Shown: positions 49,128 to 58,080 of the stretch, piece by piece
Numbering within the stretch: position 1 is the first letter of the stretch
Layout: each line of letters opens with the position of its first letter
Source: Eubacterium oxidoreducens
GTDB taxonomy: Bacteria; Bacillota; Clostridia; Lachnospirales; Lachnospiraceae
DNA: 64,000 nucleotides
Reading direction: 5' to 3'
Assembly: GCF_900104415.1 (NCBI RefSeq)
Contig: NZ_FMXR01000006.1
Span: forward strand, 62,001 to 126,000
Program-made: the position numbers and the translations under genes
The notes under the pieces: generated by a model
Told to the model about the DNA's origin: nothing
What the model saw: only the letters and a program-made list of their open reading frames with translations
Databases searched by the model: none

Positions 49128-51215
49128 ATGAAAAAAAACAAAAGCGGATCTCGTAGAAGCAAACGGGATTTGAGGGGTAAAGGCATTGGTATTTTTGGGC
49201 GAATTTTTTTGGTTGCAATTTTATGTATGGTAGTGCCACTTATTGTAAGTACTTTTATCAGCACATATCTCGCATCCGATTCTTTAACAACAAATGCACA
49301 GGAAAATCTGCAAACACTTGCAGATGATAAGCTTAGTTCTTTAGAGCAATATATTGATGCACAAAAGACTTTAACAAAAGCCGTATCAACAAGCGCAAGT
49401 GTTGTAGAAGCATGCCAGGAATATGCTACGAATGGTACGATTGATAAAGAAGATCAAAATACAATGGCCGAATATCTTGCAGCCATTCAGGAGCAATCGG
49501 GAAATCTGTATGAAAATTTCTTTATCACTGTCGGATCAACCGGCTATGCTGATATATCCAATAACGAAACTTTACATGACGTAAGTGAAGAGGAATTTTA
49601 TCTTGAATGCGTAGAAAATGGAGAATTCATTGGAAATAACGTCTCTCCTGTTACCGGAAATCCGGTATATGTAATTTCCTATGCAATTACGGATCCGAAA
49701 ACCGGTGAAGTTATTGGTGCTGTCAATAATTCCATTGATTTAGCAACCATGACAGAAAAAATTGTAAGCGATGATGTTTATGATATCAAACTCTTTGATT
49801 TAAATGGTATTGTTGTTGCTTCTCCAGATACTGAGTCTATTTTAACTATAAATATGAATGAGTTAGATCCGGAATCATGGAATAAACAACTAGAAAACAA
49901 AGAAGGTTACTTCTCTTTTAGTGATCCATATACGAACGAGATAAATTATACCGGCTATGTGGTTTCAGATAATTTTCTTTGTCAGGTTTCTGTCGAAGGA
50001 AGTGTGTTCTCAGACCAAACTTCTCAACTGTATAAATCTGCTTTCATTATTGGAATTGTATGTTTCGTTATCGCATTTATCATCATCTTCCTTTGTGCTA
50101 GAAACATTTCAAAGCCATTGCAGGTTGCAAATAATCAGGTAAATAAACTTATTTCAGATATTAACGAAGGTCATGGTGATCTTACAACCAAAATTTCGGT
50201 TAAAGCTAAGGATGAAACCGGACAGCTTGTAAAAAGTATCAATCATTTTGTTGATACCTTAAATAATGTAATTGGTTCTGTAAGAAATACAACTAACCGT
50301 GTGCAAGAAAATACAATTACTACCAATGATGTAATTACAGAAGCGTCAGAATCTTCTATGAATATTTCTGCTGTTATGGAAGAACTTTCTGCTTCTATGG
50401 AACAGGTCTCTGTATCTGCTGAAACAATTGCACAAGATGCAGGCAGAGTTTTAGAAACTGTTGAATCCGTTGGTGGCGAATCCGATCGTGGCGCTTCCTT
50501 AGTTGATGAAATTAAAGTACGTGCTTCAGAAATTAAAGAAAATACAATCAATAGTAAAAATGAGATTCAAAATGAACTTGAAGAAAAGAAAGCAAGTCTT
50601 GAAGATGCTATTAATGCTTCTCGTAAGGTTGATGAAATTACCAATCTTACCAATGATATTTTAGAAATCGCCAGCAAAACCAATCTTCTTGCGCTTAATG
50701 CCTCAATCGAAGCCGCAAGAGCTGGTGAAGCCGGCAAAGGATTTGCAGTTGTTGCTGATGAAATCAGTCTTCTTGCTAATTCATCAAGAGAAACAGCTAA
50801 TAATATTCAAAGCATTTCCGAAGGCGTTGTAAGTTCAGTTAATGATCTTATGGAAGCTTCTAATGATATGATGTCTATGATGAGCGATGTTGTTATTCGC
50901 GATTATGATGATTTTGAAAAAGCGGCCGATAATTATTATGAAGATGCGGAAAACATGGAAGAAATTATTAATTCCTATAATAATAGTATGGATAATTTAC
51001 AAGGAATTACTGAATCCGTTGCAAATTCAATTCAGGTTGTATCTACTACTATTAACGAATGCTCAACCGGCGTAGCTGAAGCTACAGAAAATGTCAATGT
51101 TCTCGTTGCTTCTATGGGAACAATAAAATCGGGAGCGGATGCAGATTTAGATGATATCAATGTATTAAAAGAAGAAATGTCTAAATTTGAAGAATCACCT
51201 TTACAAGATGAATAA
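49128..51215 (+). CDS. Methyl-accepting chemotaxis protein
   Basis: Transmembrane chemoreceptor of 695 residues. In order: a basic N-terminus, membrane segment (about 22-46), an extracellular double-Cache-like ligand domain (about 50-300), second membrane segment (about 304-325), HAMP, and the signalling hairpin with tip [32 protein letters not shown] near residues 515-546. The ligand is unknown. No che gene is in the window, so the signalling partners are elsewhere; its presence suggests a motile organism. AGGAGG lies about ten bases before the ATG. The 144-base upstream gap shows no promoter I can assign with confidence. Confidence 0.94.
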   Translation: MKKNKSGSRRSKRDLRGKGIGIFGRIFLVAILCMVVPLIVSTFISTYLASDSLTTNAQENLQTLADDKLSSLEQYIDAQKTLTKAVSTSASVVEACQEYATNGTIDKEDQNTMAEYLAAIQEQSGNLYENFFITVGSTGYADISNNETLHDVSEEEFYLECVENGEFIGNNVSPVTGNPVYVISYAITDPKTGEVIGAVNNSIDLATMTEKIVSDDVYDIKLFDLNGIVVASPDTESILTINMNELDPESWNKQLENKEGYFSFSDPYTNEINYTGYVVSDNFLCQVSVEGSVFSDQTSQLYKSAFIIGIVCFVIAFIIIFLCARNISKPLQVANNQVNKLISDINEGHGDLTTKISVKAKDETGQLVKSINHFVDTLNNVIGSVRNTTNRVQENTITTNDVITEASESSMNISAVMEELSASMEQVSVSAETIAQDAGRVLETVESVGGESDRGASLVDEIKVRASEIKENTINSKNEIQNELEEKKASLEDAINASRKVDEITNLTNDILEIASKTNLLALNASIEAARAGEAGKGFAVVADEISLLANSSRETANNIQSISEGVVSSVNDLMEASNDMMSMMSDVVIRDYDDFEKAADNYYEDAENMEEIINSYNNSMDNLQGITESVANSIQVVSTTINECSTGVAEATENVNVLVASMGTIKSGADADLDDINVLKEEMSKFEESPLQDE

Positions 51216-51248
51216 TCATGACAATATAATATCAAATACTTAAGGAAT

Positions 51249-51284
51249 AAAAAATGCTCTTAATCCCTGATTAAGAGCATTTTT
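51249..51284. terminator. Bidirectional terminator between the chemoreceptor gene and dtd
   Basis: A 16-bp perfect stem (AAAAATGCTCTTAATC with its complement) and a three-base loop, A-run before and T-run after, can stop transcription from both convergent genes. Confidence 0.92.
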
Positions 51285-51289
51285 ATAAT

Positions 51290-51736
51290 TTATAATTCTT
51301 TCGAATCTAGAATAATAGTAAACGGACCATCGTTAATCAAAGACACCTTCATATCTGCACCAAATTCGCCTGATTTCACGCATTTACATTGCTTAGTTAC
51401 TTCCCCTACTATATAGTCATATAAAGGCTTTGACAAATCCGGTTTAGCAGCCTCAATAAAGGATGGTCTATTTCCTTTTTTACAATTGGCATAAAGTGTA
51501 AATTGAGAAACCAATAATATCTCACCTTCAACATCCTTTAAAGATAAATTCGTTTTTCCGTTCTCATCTTCAAATATTCGCAAACCAATCATTTTACGAA
51601 TTAGTTTGTCAGCTATTTCTTTCGTATCAGATTCGCATATCCCGATGAATACCAGATAGCCTTTCCCAATTTCACTAATAACCTGTCCATCAATTTCAAC
51701 AGATGCATTTAATGTTCTTTGTATTATGAATTTCAC
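51290..51736 (-). CDS. dtd: D-aminoacyl-tRNA deacylase
   Basis: Removes D-amino acids (and glycine mischarged on tRNA-Ala) from tRNA. The 148 residues match the family, starting MKFIIQRTLNASVEIDG and including the active-site motif SQFTLYANCKKGNRPSF and the C-terminal cross-subunit NDGPFTIILDS (the usual GP motif). It is a single gene downstream of the yneA-like gene; the gap contains the latter's terminator. The frequent neighbour relA is not present. Confidence 0.95.
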   Translation of the reverse strand: MKFIIQRTLNASVEIDGQVISEIGKGYLVFIGICESDTKEIADKLIRKMIGLRIFEDENGKTNLSLKDVEGEILLVSQFTLYANCKKGNRPSFIEAAKPDLSKPLYDYIVGEVTKQCKCVKSGEFGADMKVSLINDGPFTIILDSKEL

Positions 51737-51786
51737 TATGCCACACTCCTACTTTTTTGAACATCATAGCATATCTTTAGCGAAAG

Positions 51787-51813
51787 AAAAACCCGAAAAA
51801 AATTCGGATTTTT
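51787..51813 (-). terminator. Terminator of the YneA-like gene
   Basis: On the minus strand AAAAATCCGAA pairs with TTCGGGTTTTT (one U-G pair) around a five-base loop and runs into T-rich sequence, 24 bases beyond the stop codon. Confidence 0.8.
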
Positions 51814-51836
51814 CTTAAATAGATAATGTGTAAATT

Positions 51837-52154
51837 TTATTTAAAGTAAGGAATAACCAAACTTTCTCCGGCATGAATTGTATCACTTTGAAGCTGATTA
51901 ATCGAAACAACTTCCTCAATATAATCTGACGCTTGATCATAATGATTCCCCATATATTCATCAGCAATCGTCCATAAAGTATCTCCGGATGTGACGATTA
52001 TGCTTGTATAATATTTCTCTTGCGAATCAAACACCTCAGTGTGCCCTGCAGTAACCGATACCGCCCTAAATCCAATTAATAAGATTCCAATTAATAAACA
52101 GATTAGTAAAACAAACTTTATAAAATGTGATCTATAATATATCCTTGTTTTCAT
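51837..52154 (-). CDS. yneA: LysM-domain membrane protein, YneA-like SOS division inhibitor candidate
   Basis: Small protein of 105 residues: one N-terminal membrane segment (about 11-30) and a C-terminal LysM cell-wall-binding domain (about 51-105; VTSGDTLWTIADEYMGN...EVVSINQLQSDTIHAGESLVIPYF). This architecture and its orientation away from lexA match YneA of Bacillus, which stops division during the SOS response. Here an IscB element separates it from the SOS promoter by about 1.6 kb. The ATG at 52154 has GAGGTAA about eight bases upstream, close to or within the element end. Function is inferred from domain and neighbourhood only. Confidence 0.8.
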   Translation of the reverse strand: MKTRIYYRSHFIKFVLLICLLIGILLIGFRAVSVTAGHTEVFDSQEKYYTSIIVTSGDTLWTIADEYMGNHYDQASDYIEEVVSINQLQSDTIHAGESLVIPYFK

Positions 52155-52186
52155 AAATAATTACCTCGGCAAGCCAAGCGTGGAAA

Positions 52187-52208
52187 CCCACTACCTTTAG
52201 GTGGTGGG
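52187..52208 (-). repeat. 3'-end hairpin of the IscB element
   Basis: CCCACTACC and GGTGGTGGG pair around the loop TTTA, 16 bases after the iscB stop. A similar hairpin, with the same TTTA loop, is at the other end of the element (53748-53769), the sort of sub-terminal hairpin recognised by TnpA. Confidence 0.7.
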
Positions 52209-52223
52209 AGGAACGCTGTTTAG

Positions 52224-53516
52224 CTATGCCACTACCTTTCTTTCTGTTAAGAATCCTTTTGAGATTTCCAATAATTTTAATTTCTTGTAACTGATACTGC
52301 CTTTGTTAACTTTTTCTCCGTCTAAAGTCCTAATATCAAAGAATCCACTTTTACGTCTGCCAAATACAAAATATTCTTTTCCTTGATATTGCACTCTGTC
52401 AAACAACCTATACCCTTTAACAAGATATTCGGCTTGATTTAGTTTGCGCACACCGCCCTTATGAATAGACATTTTGTGTATCTGCCTATTGTGACAACGT
52501 ACTTTCTTTTGATAATAAACTTCTGTTTTATTCCAAGGATGAATAGCTTCTGGATAATTACTTATACACCTTGCATCTATGTAGTGTTCTTTAGGCAAGC
52601 CGTTCTTTATGCGGGTATTCTTAGTGATGTATCCGTATGTCATGTGTACATCAATGCCCTGCGGAACATATATTTCCTTGACCTTGTTATAGAACGCCCA
52701 CCGCATGATGCCCATGAATGTTGCATCCTTTAGAGGCTTATTCCGTTTTATACTTTCGGGAAGCTTTACTAAGCCTTTGTGGTATCCAGTGTGGCACGTC
52801 TCACAAAGAGTGATCAAGTTATTTGGCGCATCACCACCTGTCTTGCGACTCTGGATGTGATGGACGTTTAGTATCTTATCCTTTGACTTACCCTTGCAGC
52901 ACTGGCAGGTGTGACCGTCGCGGAATAATACATATTCTCTGATATTCCAAAAGCCCAACTGTTCGCCCTGCTGGTACTCGATTCCTTCCGGTCGTTTTAA
53001 ACCTTCAAGGTCAGCTTTAAGCTTTTGTAGATTGAAGCTTGCAGTTTCAACAACTATCTTTGTGACCGGCAGTATCTTGCAGGCGTTCGCCACAACTGTA
53101 AGATGCGTATTTACTTTGTTCTGAACCGACGGTGCTAACCAACCATCCTTGCGACGGCGATTGTCGAAACGTGGTTTACGATATCTGATCTTGCGGTTAC
53201 GTCTTGCTCTACGATTTTCTCTTCTCGTAGATAGAAGTTCTACAATATCATTTCTCAACGTCACATCAGCTTCGTAAAGAACTCTTGCTCCTGTACTATC
53301 ACCTTTAGTAGTCGCTGATATTCCAATATGCTTACTTCCTGCATCTACACCTAAAGAGATAGATTGCGTTTGGTTATCACACGGATATAAAAGTTGTATT
53401 GTAAACGGACAACGATTAATTACTTTTGCCTTGCCATTCTTTAGAAGCACACGCACTTTAGCATGGTTTCTTGTAGGCATTATAGGTTGTCCGTCTTGAT
53501 TTAGTACATAAACCAT
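52224..53516 (-). CDS. iscB: IscB, RNA-guided HNH-RuvC nuclease (Cas9 ancestor family)
   Basis: RNA-guided DNA endonuclease encoded in IS200/IS605-type elements. The 430-residue protein is complete: the N-terminal PLMP-type domain (PIMP at 11-14, then KVRVLLKNGKAKV), RuvC-I LGVDAG with Asp58, an arginine-rich bridge helix (about 98-123), RuvC-II IVVETAS with Glu157, the HNH domain with zinc cysteines 204, 207, 238 and 241 and catalytic HH at 219-220 (NVHHIQSRKTGGDAPNNL), and RuvC-III HYIDA with His311 and Asp314. All catalytic residues are kept, so it is predicted to be active. The ATG at 53516 has AAAGGAG nine bases upstream. Expression would come from the SOS-controlled promoter at 53839-53865. 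Confidence 0.93.
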   Translation of the reverse strand: MVYVLNQDGQPIMPTRNHAKVRVLLKNGKAKVINRCPFTIQLLYPCDNQTQSISLGVDAGSKHIGISATTKGDSTGARVLYEADVTLRNDIVELLSTRRENRRARRNRKIRYRKPRFDNRRRKDGWLAPSVQNKVNTHLTVVANACKILPVTKIVVETASFNLQKLKADLEGLKRPEGIEYQQGEQLGFWNIREYVLFRDGHTCQCCKGKSKDKILNVHHIQSRKTGGDAPNNLITLCETCHTGYHKGLVKLPESIKRNKPLKDATFMGIMRWAFYNKVKEIYVPQGIDVHMTYGYITKNTRIKNGLPKEHYIDARCISNYPEAIHPWNKTEVYYQKKVRCHNRQIHKMSIHKGGVRKLNQAEYLVKGYRLFDRVQYQGKEYFVFGRRKSGFFDIRTLDGEKVNKGSISYKKLKLLEISKGFLTERKVVA

Positions 53517-53798
53517 AAGGCTATGCTCCTTTCAATAATTTAATTACCCACTCCGAAGAGTGGTTAGAAAGCCTTCGCCAATGTTATCCCACAGTTTTAT
53601 GTATGCAACACTATCCCTACCACACAGGATTGTTTAATCACATACCTTAGAGCTTGGAACTAGGCTAAACATTCCAAGGTAACTATATATTTGTGGGTAA
53701 CGTAGTTCTCAAAGAACTTAGGCTAGTCAACTTGTGGCTTTTACAAGCCACGTACCTTTAGGTGCGTGGTAGTTGACATACGACATCCTCCATATTCC
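53517..53798 (-). ncRNA. Predicted omega RNA of iscB, with 5' guide
   Basis: A 280-base stretch without a gene, just upstream of iscB, where the family's omega RNA is encoded. On the minus strand it shows an enclosing stem GTCAACT/AGTTGAC (53771-53777 with 53726-53732), inside it two hairpins that share CCAC (53734-53751 and 53748-53769), then CTTGGAA/TTCCAAG (53653-53678) and CCACTC/GAGTGG (53548-53563). In IscB systems the guide is the 5' end of the RNA, read from host DNA flanking the element; here that is about 53778-53798, the old yneA leader. Exact ends are inferred. Confidence 0.68.
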
Positions 53799-53901
53799 GA
53801 ACGTGTGTTGCGAACAAATGTTTTGTTTGTGGTTTTATTATAATATCAGAACAAGTGTTTGTCAACATATTTTTCGAACAAATTTTCGGAATATATGTTT
53901 G
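53798..53901. promoter_or_regulatory. Cluster of five LexA (SOS) boxes
   Basis: Five matches to the Gram-positive SOS box CGAACNNNNGTTYG: 53798-53811 (CGAACGTGTGTTGC), 53811-53824 (CGAACAAATGTTTT), 53848-53861 (AGAACAAGTGTTTG), 53875-53888 (CGAACAAATTTTCG, right half weak) and 53888-53901 (GGAATATATGTTTG, left half weak). They cover both the minus-strand promoter and the -35 of lexA, so LexA should repress both directions and itself. Confidence 0.85.
53839..53865 (-). promoter_or_regulatory. Perfect sigma-A promoter, LexA-controlled, toward iscB and yneA
   Basis: On the minus strand TTGACA (complement of 53860-53865) and TATAAT (complement of 53839-53844) are separated by a short spacer of about 15-17 bases that contains an SOS box. 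It was presumably the yneA promoter and now reads first into the predicted guide, omega RNA and iscB. Confidence 0.82.
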
Positions 53902-53927
53902 CTTTTTTTTTAAGCCTATGCTATTAT
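53899..53927 (+). promoter_or_regulatory. Likely lexA promoter
   Basis: TTGCTT (53899-53904) and TATTAT (53922-53927) are 17 bases apart; an SOS box overlaps the -35. AGGAGG at 53943-53948 then precedes the lexA ATG. Confidence 0.65.
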
Positions 53928-53957
53928 TATTACAGCTTATATAGGAGGAATTTGGTT

Positions 53958-54572
53958 ATGTCTTATGGAAAAATTTCAGATAAACAACGTGAAATATTAG
54001 AATTTATAAAGAAGGAAATTTTAAATAAAGGCTATCCGCCTGCTGTTCGTGAAATCTGTGATGCAGTTCATTTGAAATCAACCTCTTCCGTACATTCACA
54101 TCTTGAAACGCTTGAGAAAAACGGCTATATTCGACGCGATCCTACCAAACCGCGTGCAATCGAAATAATTGATGATTCATTCAATTTGACAAGACGGGAA
54201 GTCGTTAATGTACCAATGGTTGGTAAAGTTGCTGCCGGTCAGCCTATTTTAGCAGTTGAAAATGTAGAAAGTTATTTTCCTATTCCATCTGAATTCATGC
54301 CTAATTCCCAAACTTTTATGCTAAAAGTATCCGGTGAAAGTATGATTAATGTTGGTATTTTTGATGGTGATAATTTATTAGTTCAACAACAAAACACTGC
54401 CAAAAATGGTGATATTGTTGTTGCCTTAATCGATGATTCAGCTACCGTAAAAACTTATTATAAAGAAGATGGTTATTATCGACTCCAACCGGAAAATGAT
54501 TCTATGGAGCCTATCATTGTAAACCAGGTTAAAATTTTAGGAAAAGTATTTGGTGTATTTAGATTTTTATAA
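53958..54572 (+). CDS. lexA: LexA repressor
   Basis: Master repressor of the SOS response, self-cleaving when RecA is activated. The 204 residues consist of an N-terminal winged helix (about 1-70; [34 protein letters not shown]) and the S24 autoprotease: cleavage site Ala93-Gly94 (VAAGQP), catalytic Ser128 (SGESM) and Lys165 (SATVKTY). The start is the ATG at 53958 with AGGAGG nine bases before; the frame is open further up but lies in the operator region. Autoregulated by the SOS-box cluster. In the ancestral arrangement it is divergent from yneA. Confidence 0.97.
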   Translation: MSYGKISDKQREILEFIKKEILNKGYPPAVREICDAVHLKSTSSVHSHLETLEKNGYIRRDPTKPRAIEIIDDSFNLTRREVVNVPMVGKVAAGQPILAVENVESYFPIPSEFMPNSQTFMLKVSGESMINVGIFDGDNLLVQQQNTAKNGDIVVALIDDSATVKTYYKEDGYYRLQPENDSMEPIIVNQVKILGKVFGVFRFL

Positions 54573-54584
54573 TGAAAATTTTTT

Positions 54585-54619
54585 CCGGTCAAGACTCGCT
54601 CGCGAGTCTTGCGCGCCGG
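54585..54619. repeat. GC-rich palindromic repeat, copy 2
   Basis: A perfect inverted repeat CAAGACTCGC-TC-GCGAGTCTTG (54590-54611), bracketed by CCGG on both sides. Bases 54587-54608 are the exact reverse complement of 41749-41770. A 13-base remnant of the left arm recurs at 54857-54869, at the end of rsfS. Confidence 0.85.
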
Positions 54620-54659
54620 ATTCGGGTCTGCTTCAGCAGACAAATTCCTGTCCGAATCC
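54618..54659. repeat. Nested hairpin
   Basis: GGATTCGG (54618-54625) pairs with CCGAATCC (54652-54659), and immediately inside it GTCTGC pairs with GCAGAC around TTCA. It directly adjoins the palindromic repeat copy 2 and looks like part of the same non-coding insertion. Confidence 0.7.
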
Positions 54660-54680
54660 GTGTGCATCCTCGCGGAGCGT

Positions 54681-54778
54681 TTAACTCAGTCGGAGCTTGT
54701 CCCCCGACTGAGTATAGTTTGTCATAACCCCCACCTACGCTAACGCTTAGAGGTGGGGGATTTCTCCGACTGAGTTAA
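54681..54778. mobile_element. 98-bp MITE-like element with perfect 15-bp inverted ends
   Basis: TTAACTCAGTCGGAG (54681-54695) and its exact reverse complement (54764-54778) bracket an internal partial copy of the end (CCGACTGAGT, 54704-54713) and a GC-rich hairpin CCCCCACCT/AGGTGGGGG (54728-54759). The ends begin with TTAA. It encodes nothing. The G-rich hairpin resembles sub-terminal hairpins of IS200/IS605-type elements, so a non-autonomous relative is possible. Confidence 0.68.
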
Positions 54779-54812
54779 AACACTTTCTTAGTTTTCTAAA
54801 CCGTAAAATAAT

Positions 54813-54851
54813 AAAAGCCTTTGAATCAAATCTCTGATTCAAAGGCTTTTT
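54813..54851. terminator. Bidirectional terminator between lexA and rsfS
   Basis: A 16-bp perfect stem (AAAAGCCTTTGAATCA and complement) with a six-base loop and T-run serves the convergent lexA and rsfS units. Confidence 0.9.
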
Positions 54852-54868
54852 CTGAAGTCAAGACTCGC

Positions 54869-55219
54869 TTACCAAGTCGTAACATCAACTTCTTCACCGT
54901 CTGACCATACTCGTTCTAAATCATAAAACAATCGATCTTCTTTTGAAAAAATATGGACAATAATATCTTCATAATCCAATAAAATCCAGGTGCTGCTTCT
55001 ATTACCCTCGACTTGTTTTACTTTATAGCCGGCTTTATATAAAGCTTCATCAACGGCATCTTTCATAGCTTCTAACTGATTTGGATTGGTACCGTTTGCA
55101 ATGATAAAATAATCAGCCAATACACTAATATTTTGAATATCGATTACTTTAACATCTTCTGATTTTTTTTCTTGTAAAGCTTCATATGCAATCTTTGCCA
55201 TTTCTTGTGAACATTCCAT
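54869..55219 (-). CDS. rsfS: Ribosomal silencing factor RsfS
   Basis: Binds L14 on the large subunit and blocks subunit joining when nutrients are short. The 116 residues match the family with the core VIDIQNISVLADYFIIANGTNPNQLEAMKDAVDEALYKAG and EGNRSSTWILLDYEDIIVHIFSKEDRLFYDLERVW. It abuts yqeK with no gap, completing the order nadD-yqeK-rsfS. A remnant of the GC-rich palindromic repeat ends at its stop codon. Confidence 0.95.
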   Translation of the reverse strand: MECSQEMAKIAYEALQEKKSEDVKVIDIQNISVLADYFIIANGTNPNQLEAMKDAVDEALYKAGYKVKQVEGNRSSTWILLDYEDIIVHIFSKEDRLFYDLERVWSDGEEVDVTTW

Positions 55220-55807
55220 TTAATTCCTCTTTTCTTTGTTAAGTTGTTGGTAGTAACGTTGTGTATTTAATGTCATCTCATCAATCACATTACCATTAGA
55301 TATTAGATAATTCAAAACATCTGTTGTAATCTCTTCCATTGCCATATCAAGATCCTCAAACGCATGATGACGAATTTCCGCCATATGCGGTAATTCCTTA
55401 CGATTTGGCTCAATATAATCGGCAATATAAATGATTTTATCTAATACAGTCATTTTGGGAGCTCCTGTTGTATGAAGACGAATCGAATTTAATACTTCTT
55501 CATCATGAACTGCGTATTCTTCTTTGGCAATATAAGCACCTAATTTTGCATGCAACAGTTGTGGATTAGATTGTTCTGCCGAAGAAATACGAATCTCGTT
55601 TTCTTTGCATATTTGCAGCATCTTATCAGATGGTATGTTTTTTGCACAATCATGCAAAAGACCGGCAAGAAAAGCTTTTTCAACATTTGCTTGATAGCGC
55701 ATTGCAAGTGCTGATGCAGTATAAGCAACTCCGAGCGTATGTGTAAATCGATGTTCATTTAATGTGTTTTGTAATTGTTTTTTTATAGAATCGTACTTAC
55801 TTGTCAT
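55220..55807 (-). CDS. yqeK: YqeK HD-domain hydrolase (diadenosine tetraphosphatase)
   Basis: HD-superfamily enzyme; Gram-positive YqeK proteins split diadenosine tetraphosphate symmetrically. The 195 residues have an intact HD core: HTLGVAYTASALAM, LAGLLHDCAKN (His-Asp pair), HAKLGAYIA and IIYIADYIEPNR. It lies between nadD (five bases) and rsfS (adjacent). Confidence 0.94.
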   Translation of the reverse strand: MTSKYDSIKKQLQNTLNEHRFTHTLGVAYTASALAMRYQANVEKAFLAGLLHDCAKNIPSDKMLQICKENEIRISSAEQSNPQLLHAKLGAYIAKEEYAVHDEEVLNSIRLHTTGAPKMTVLDKIIYIADYIEPNRKELPHMAEIRHHAFEDLDMAMEEITTDVLNYLISNGNVIDEMTLNTQRYYQQLNKEKRN

Positions 55808-55812
55808 GATTT

Positions 55813-56415
55813 TTATAAATATAATTTTTCTTTTTCAATATAATTACGAACGGATTCCGGAACAAGATAACGTATGGAACGTTTATTCTTGACTCTCCTT
55901 CTTATATCACTCGATGAAACAGAAAATGCGGTCATTTTAATCAAATCAGCATTGGCTTGATAGATGGTTTTCAGTTGCTTGATTTTTTCTAATACTTCGC
56001 GGTCATCAAGATCATCGCGAACTGTAACTAAAATATGTGATAATTCACAAATCCTCTCAGGCTTTTTCCATTCCATAAAATAATCAAGGCTATCTGCTCC
56101 CATTAAAAAATAAAACTTATCATCAGGATATTCTTTTACTAAATATTCCAATGTTTTATAGGTATAACAGATTTCATTTTGATGTAATTCATAATCATTT
56201 ACATAAAAATCATTATGATTGCAAGTTGCAAGTTGCAACATTTGATATCTATGTACCTGGTCTGTTATTTCGATATTATTTTTATGTGGCGAATTTCCAT
56301 TTGGGATAAACCATACTTCATCTAACTGAAATTCATCCATCGCATTGTCTGCAATTAATAAATGTCCATTATGAACCGGATCAAATGTTCCGCCTAGTAT
56401 TCCAATTTTTCTCAT
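55813..56415 (-). CDS. nadD: Nicotinate-nucleotide adenylyltransferase
   Basis: Forms deamido-NAD from nicotinate mononucleotide and ATP. The 200 residues start MRKIGILGGTFDPVHNGHLL with the nucleotidyltransferase HxGH-type motif, and end with the SSSDIRRRVKNKRSIRYLVPESVRNYI motif. I use the ATG at 56415; the frame stays open further upstream inside yhbY but those codons do not resemble the family. It is within the conserved yhbY-nadD-yqeK-rsfS series. Confidence 0.96.
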   Translation of the reverse strand: MRKIGILGGTFDPVHNGHLLIADNAMDEFQLDEVWFIPNGNSPHKNNIEITDQVHRYQMLQLATCNHNDFYVNDYELHQNEICYTYKTLEYLVKEYPDDKFYFLMGADSLDYFMEWKKPERICELSHILVTVRDDLDDREVLEKIKQLKTIYQANADLIKMTAFSVSSSDIRRRVKNKRSIRYLVPESVRNYIEKEKLYL

Positions 56416-56416
56416 T

Positions 56417-56713
56417 CTACTTAGGAAGGACAATAACCGGGTCCTTTTTAAACGGTTTATAAAGCACAATCTTTTTTCCAATCACATGTACAACCGTGGA
56501 ATTAGAACGTTCTGCAATCATTTGCGCCATCTGTTTTGGATCATCATAACAATTTTTTAAAACGCTGATTTTAATCAGTTCTCGGTTATGAAAAGCCTCT
56601 TCGATTGCTGTGATAATTTCCGGTGTCAAGGAAGCTTTTCCGATATTTAAAACCGGATCCATTGTACTTGAAAGTGATTTAAGATATGCTCTTTGTTTAC
56701 TGGTTAATTTCAA
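56417..56713 (-). CDS. yhbY: YhbY/CRS1-type RNA-binding protein
   Basis: Small pre-50S-associated RNA-binding protein of 98 residues with a single CRM domain (LTSKQRAYLKSLSSTMDPVLNIGKASLTPEIITAIEEAFHNRELIKISVLKN). It sits between obg and nadD, overlapping neither, in the order typical of Firmicutes. Confidence 0.95.
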   Translation of the reverse strand: MKLTSKQRAYLKSLSSTMDPVLNIGKASLTPEIITAIEEAFHNRELIKISVLKNCYDDPKQMAQMIAERSNSTVVHVIGKKIVLYKPFKKDPVIVLPK

Positions 56714-56725
56714 AATTACAACTCC

Positions 56726-58027
<1,302 letters not shown>

Positions 58028-58035
58028 CTAAATGA

Positions 58036-58065
58036 TAAAAGTCCGACTAAATAATTAGCCGGACT
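58036..58065 (-). terminator. Terminator-like hairpin between rpmA and obg
   Basis: On the minus strand AGTCCGGCTAA pairs with TTAGTCGGACT (11 bp, one G-U) around a four-base loop, followed by TTTT. It may attenuate read-through from the ribosomal protein genes into obg. Confidence 0.75.
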
Positions 58066-58080
58066 AAAAAATCAAGATTT

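Larger units (their letters stand above)
52166..53777 (-). mobile_element. IscB element (IS200/IS605-type, no TnpA)
   Basis: About 1.6 kb inserted between the yneA-like gene and the lexA/yneA promoter. It contains iscB, a 3'-end hairpin (CCCACTACC with GGTGGTGGG, 52187-52208) and a structured noncoding end (53726-53777). There are no direct target repeats and no terminal inverted repeats, as expected for IS200/IS605-type DNA. No tyrosine-HUH transposase (TnpA) is encoded, so it would need one in trans. The ends are estimates: the right at the sequence just before the yneA ribosome site, the left at the AGTTGAC stem at 53771-53777. Confidence 0.75.

Noticed and set aside
52166-53777. TnpB or Cas9 instead of IscB
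   Set aside because: The PLMP-type N-terminus with an HNH domain between RuvC-II and RuvC-III in only 430 residues fits IscB; TnpB has no HNH, and Cas9 is far larger.
54585-54778. CRISPR array or tRNA cluster
   Set aside because: The palindromes differ from each other and are not evenly spaced, and no cloverleaf or cas gene is present.
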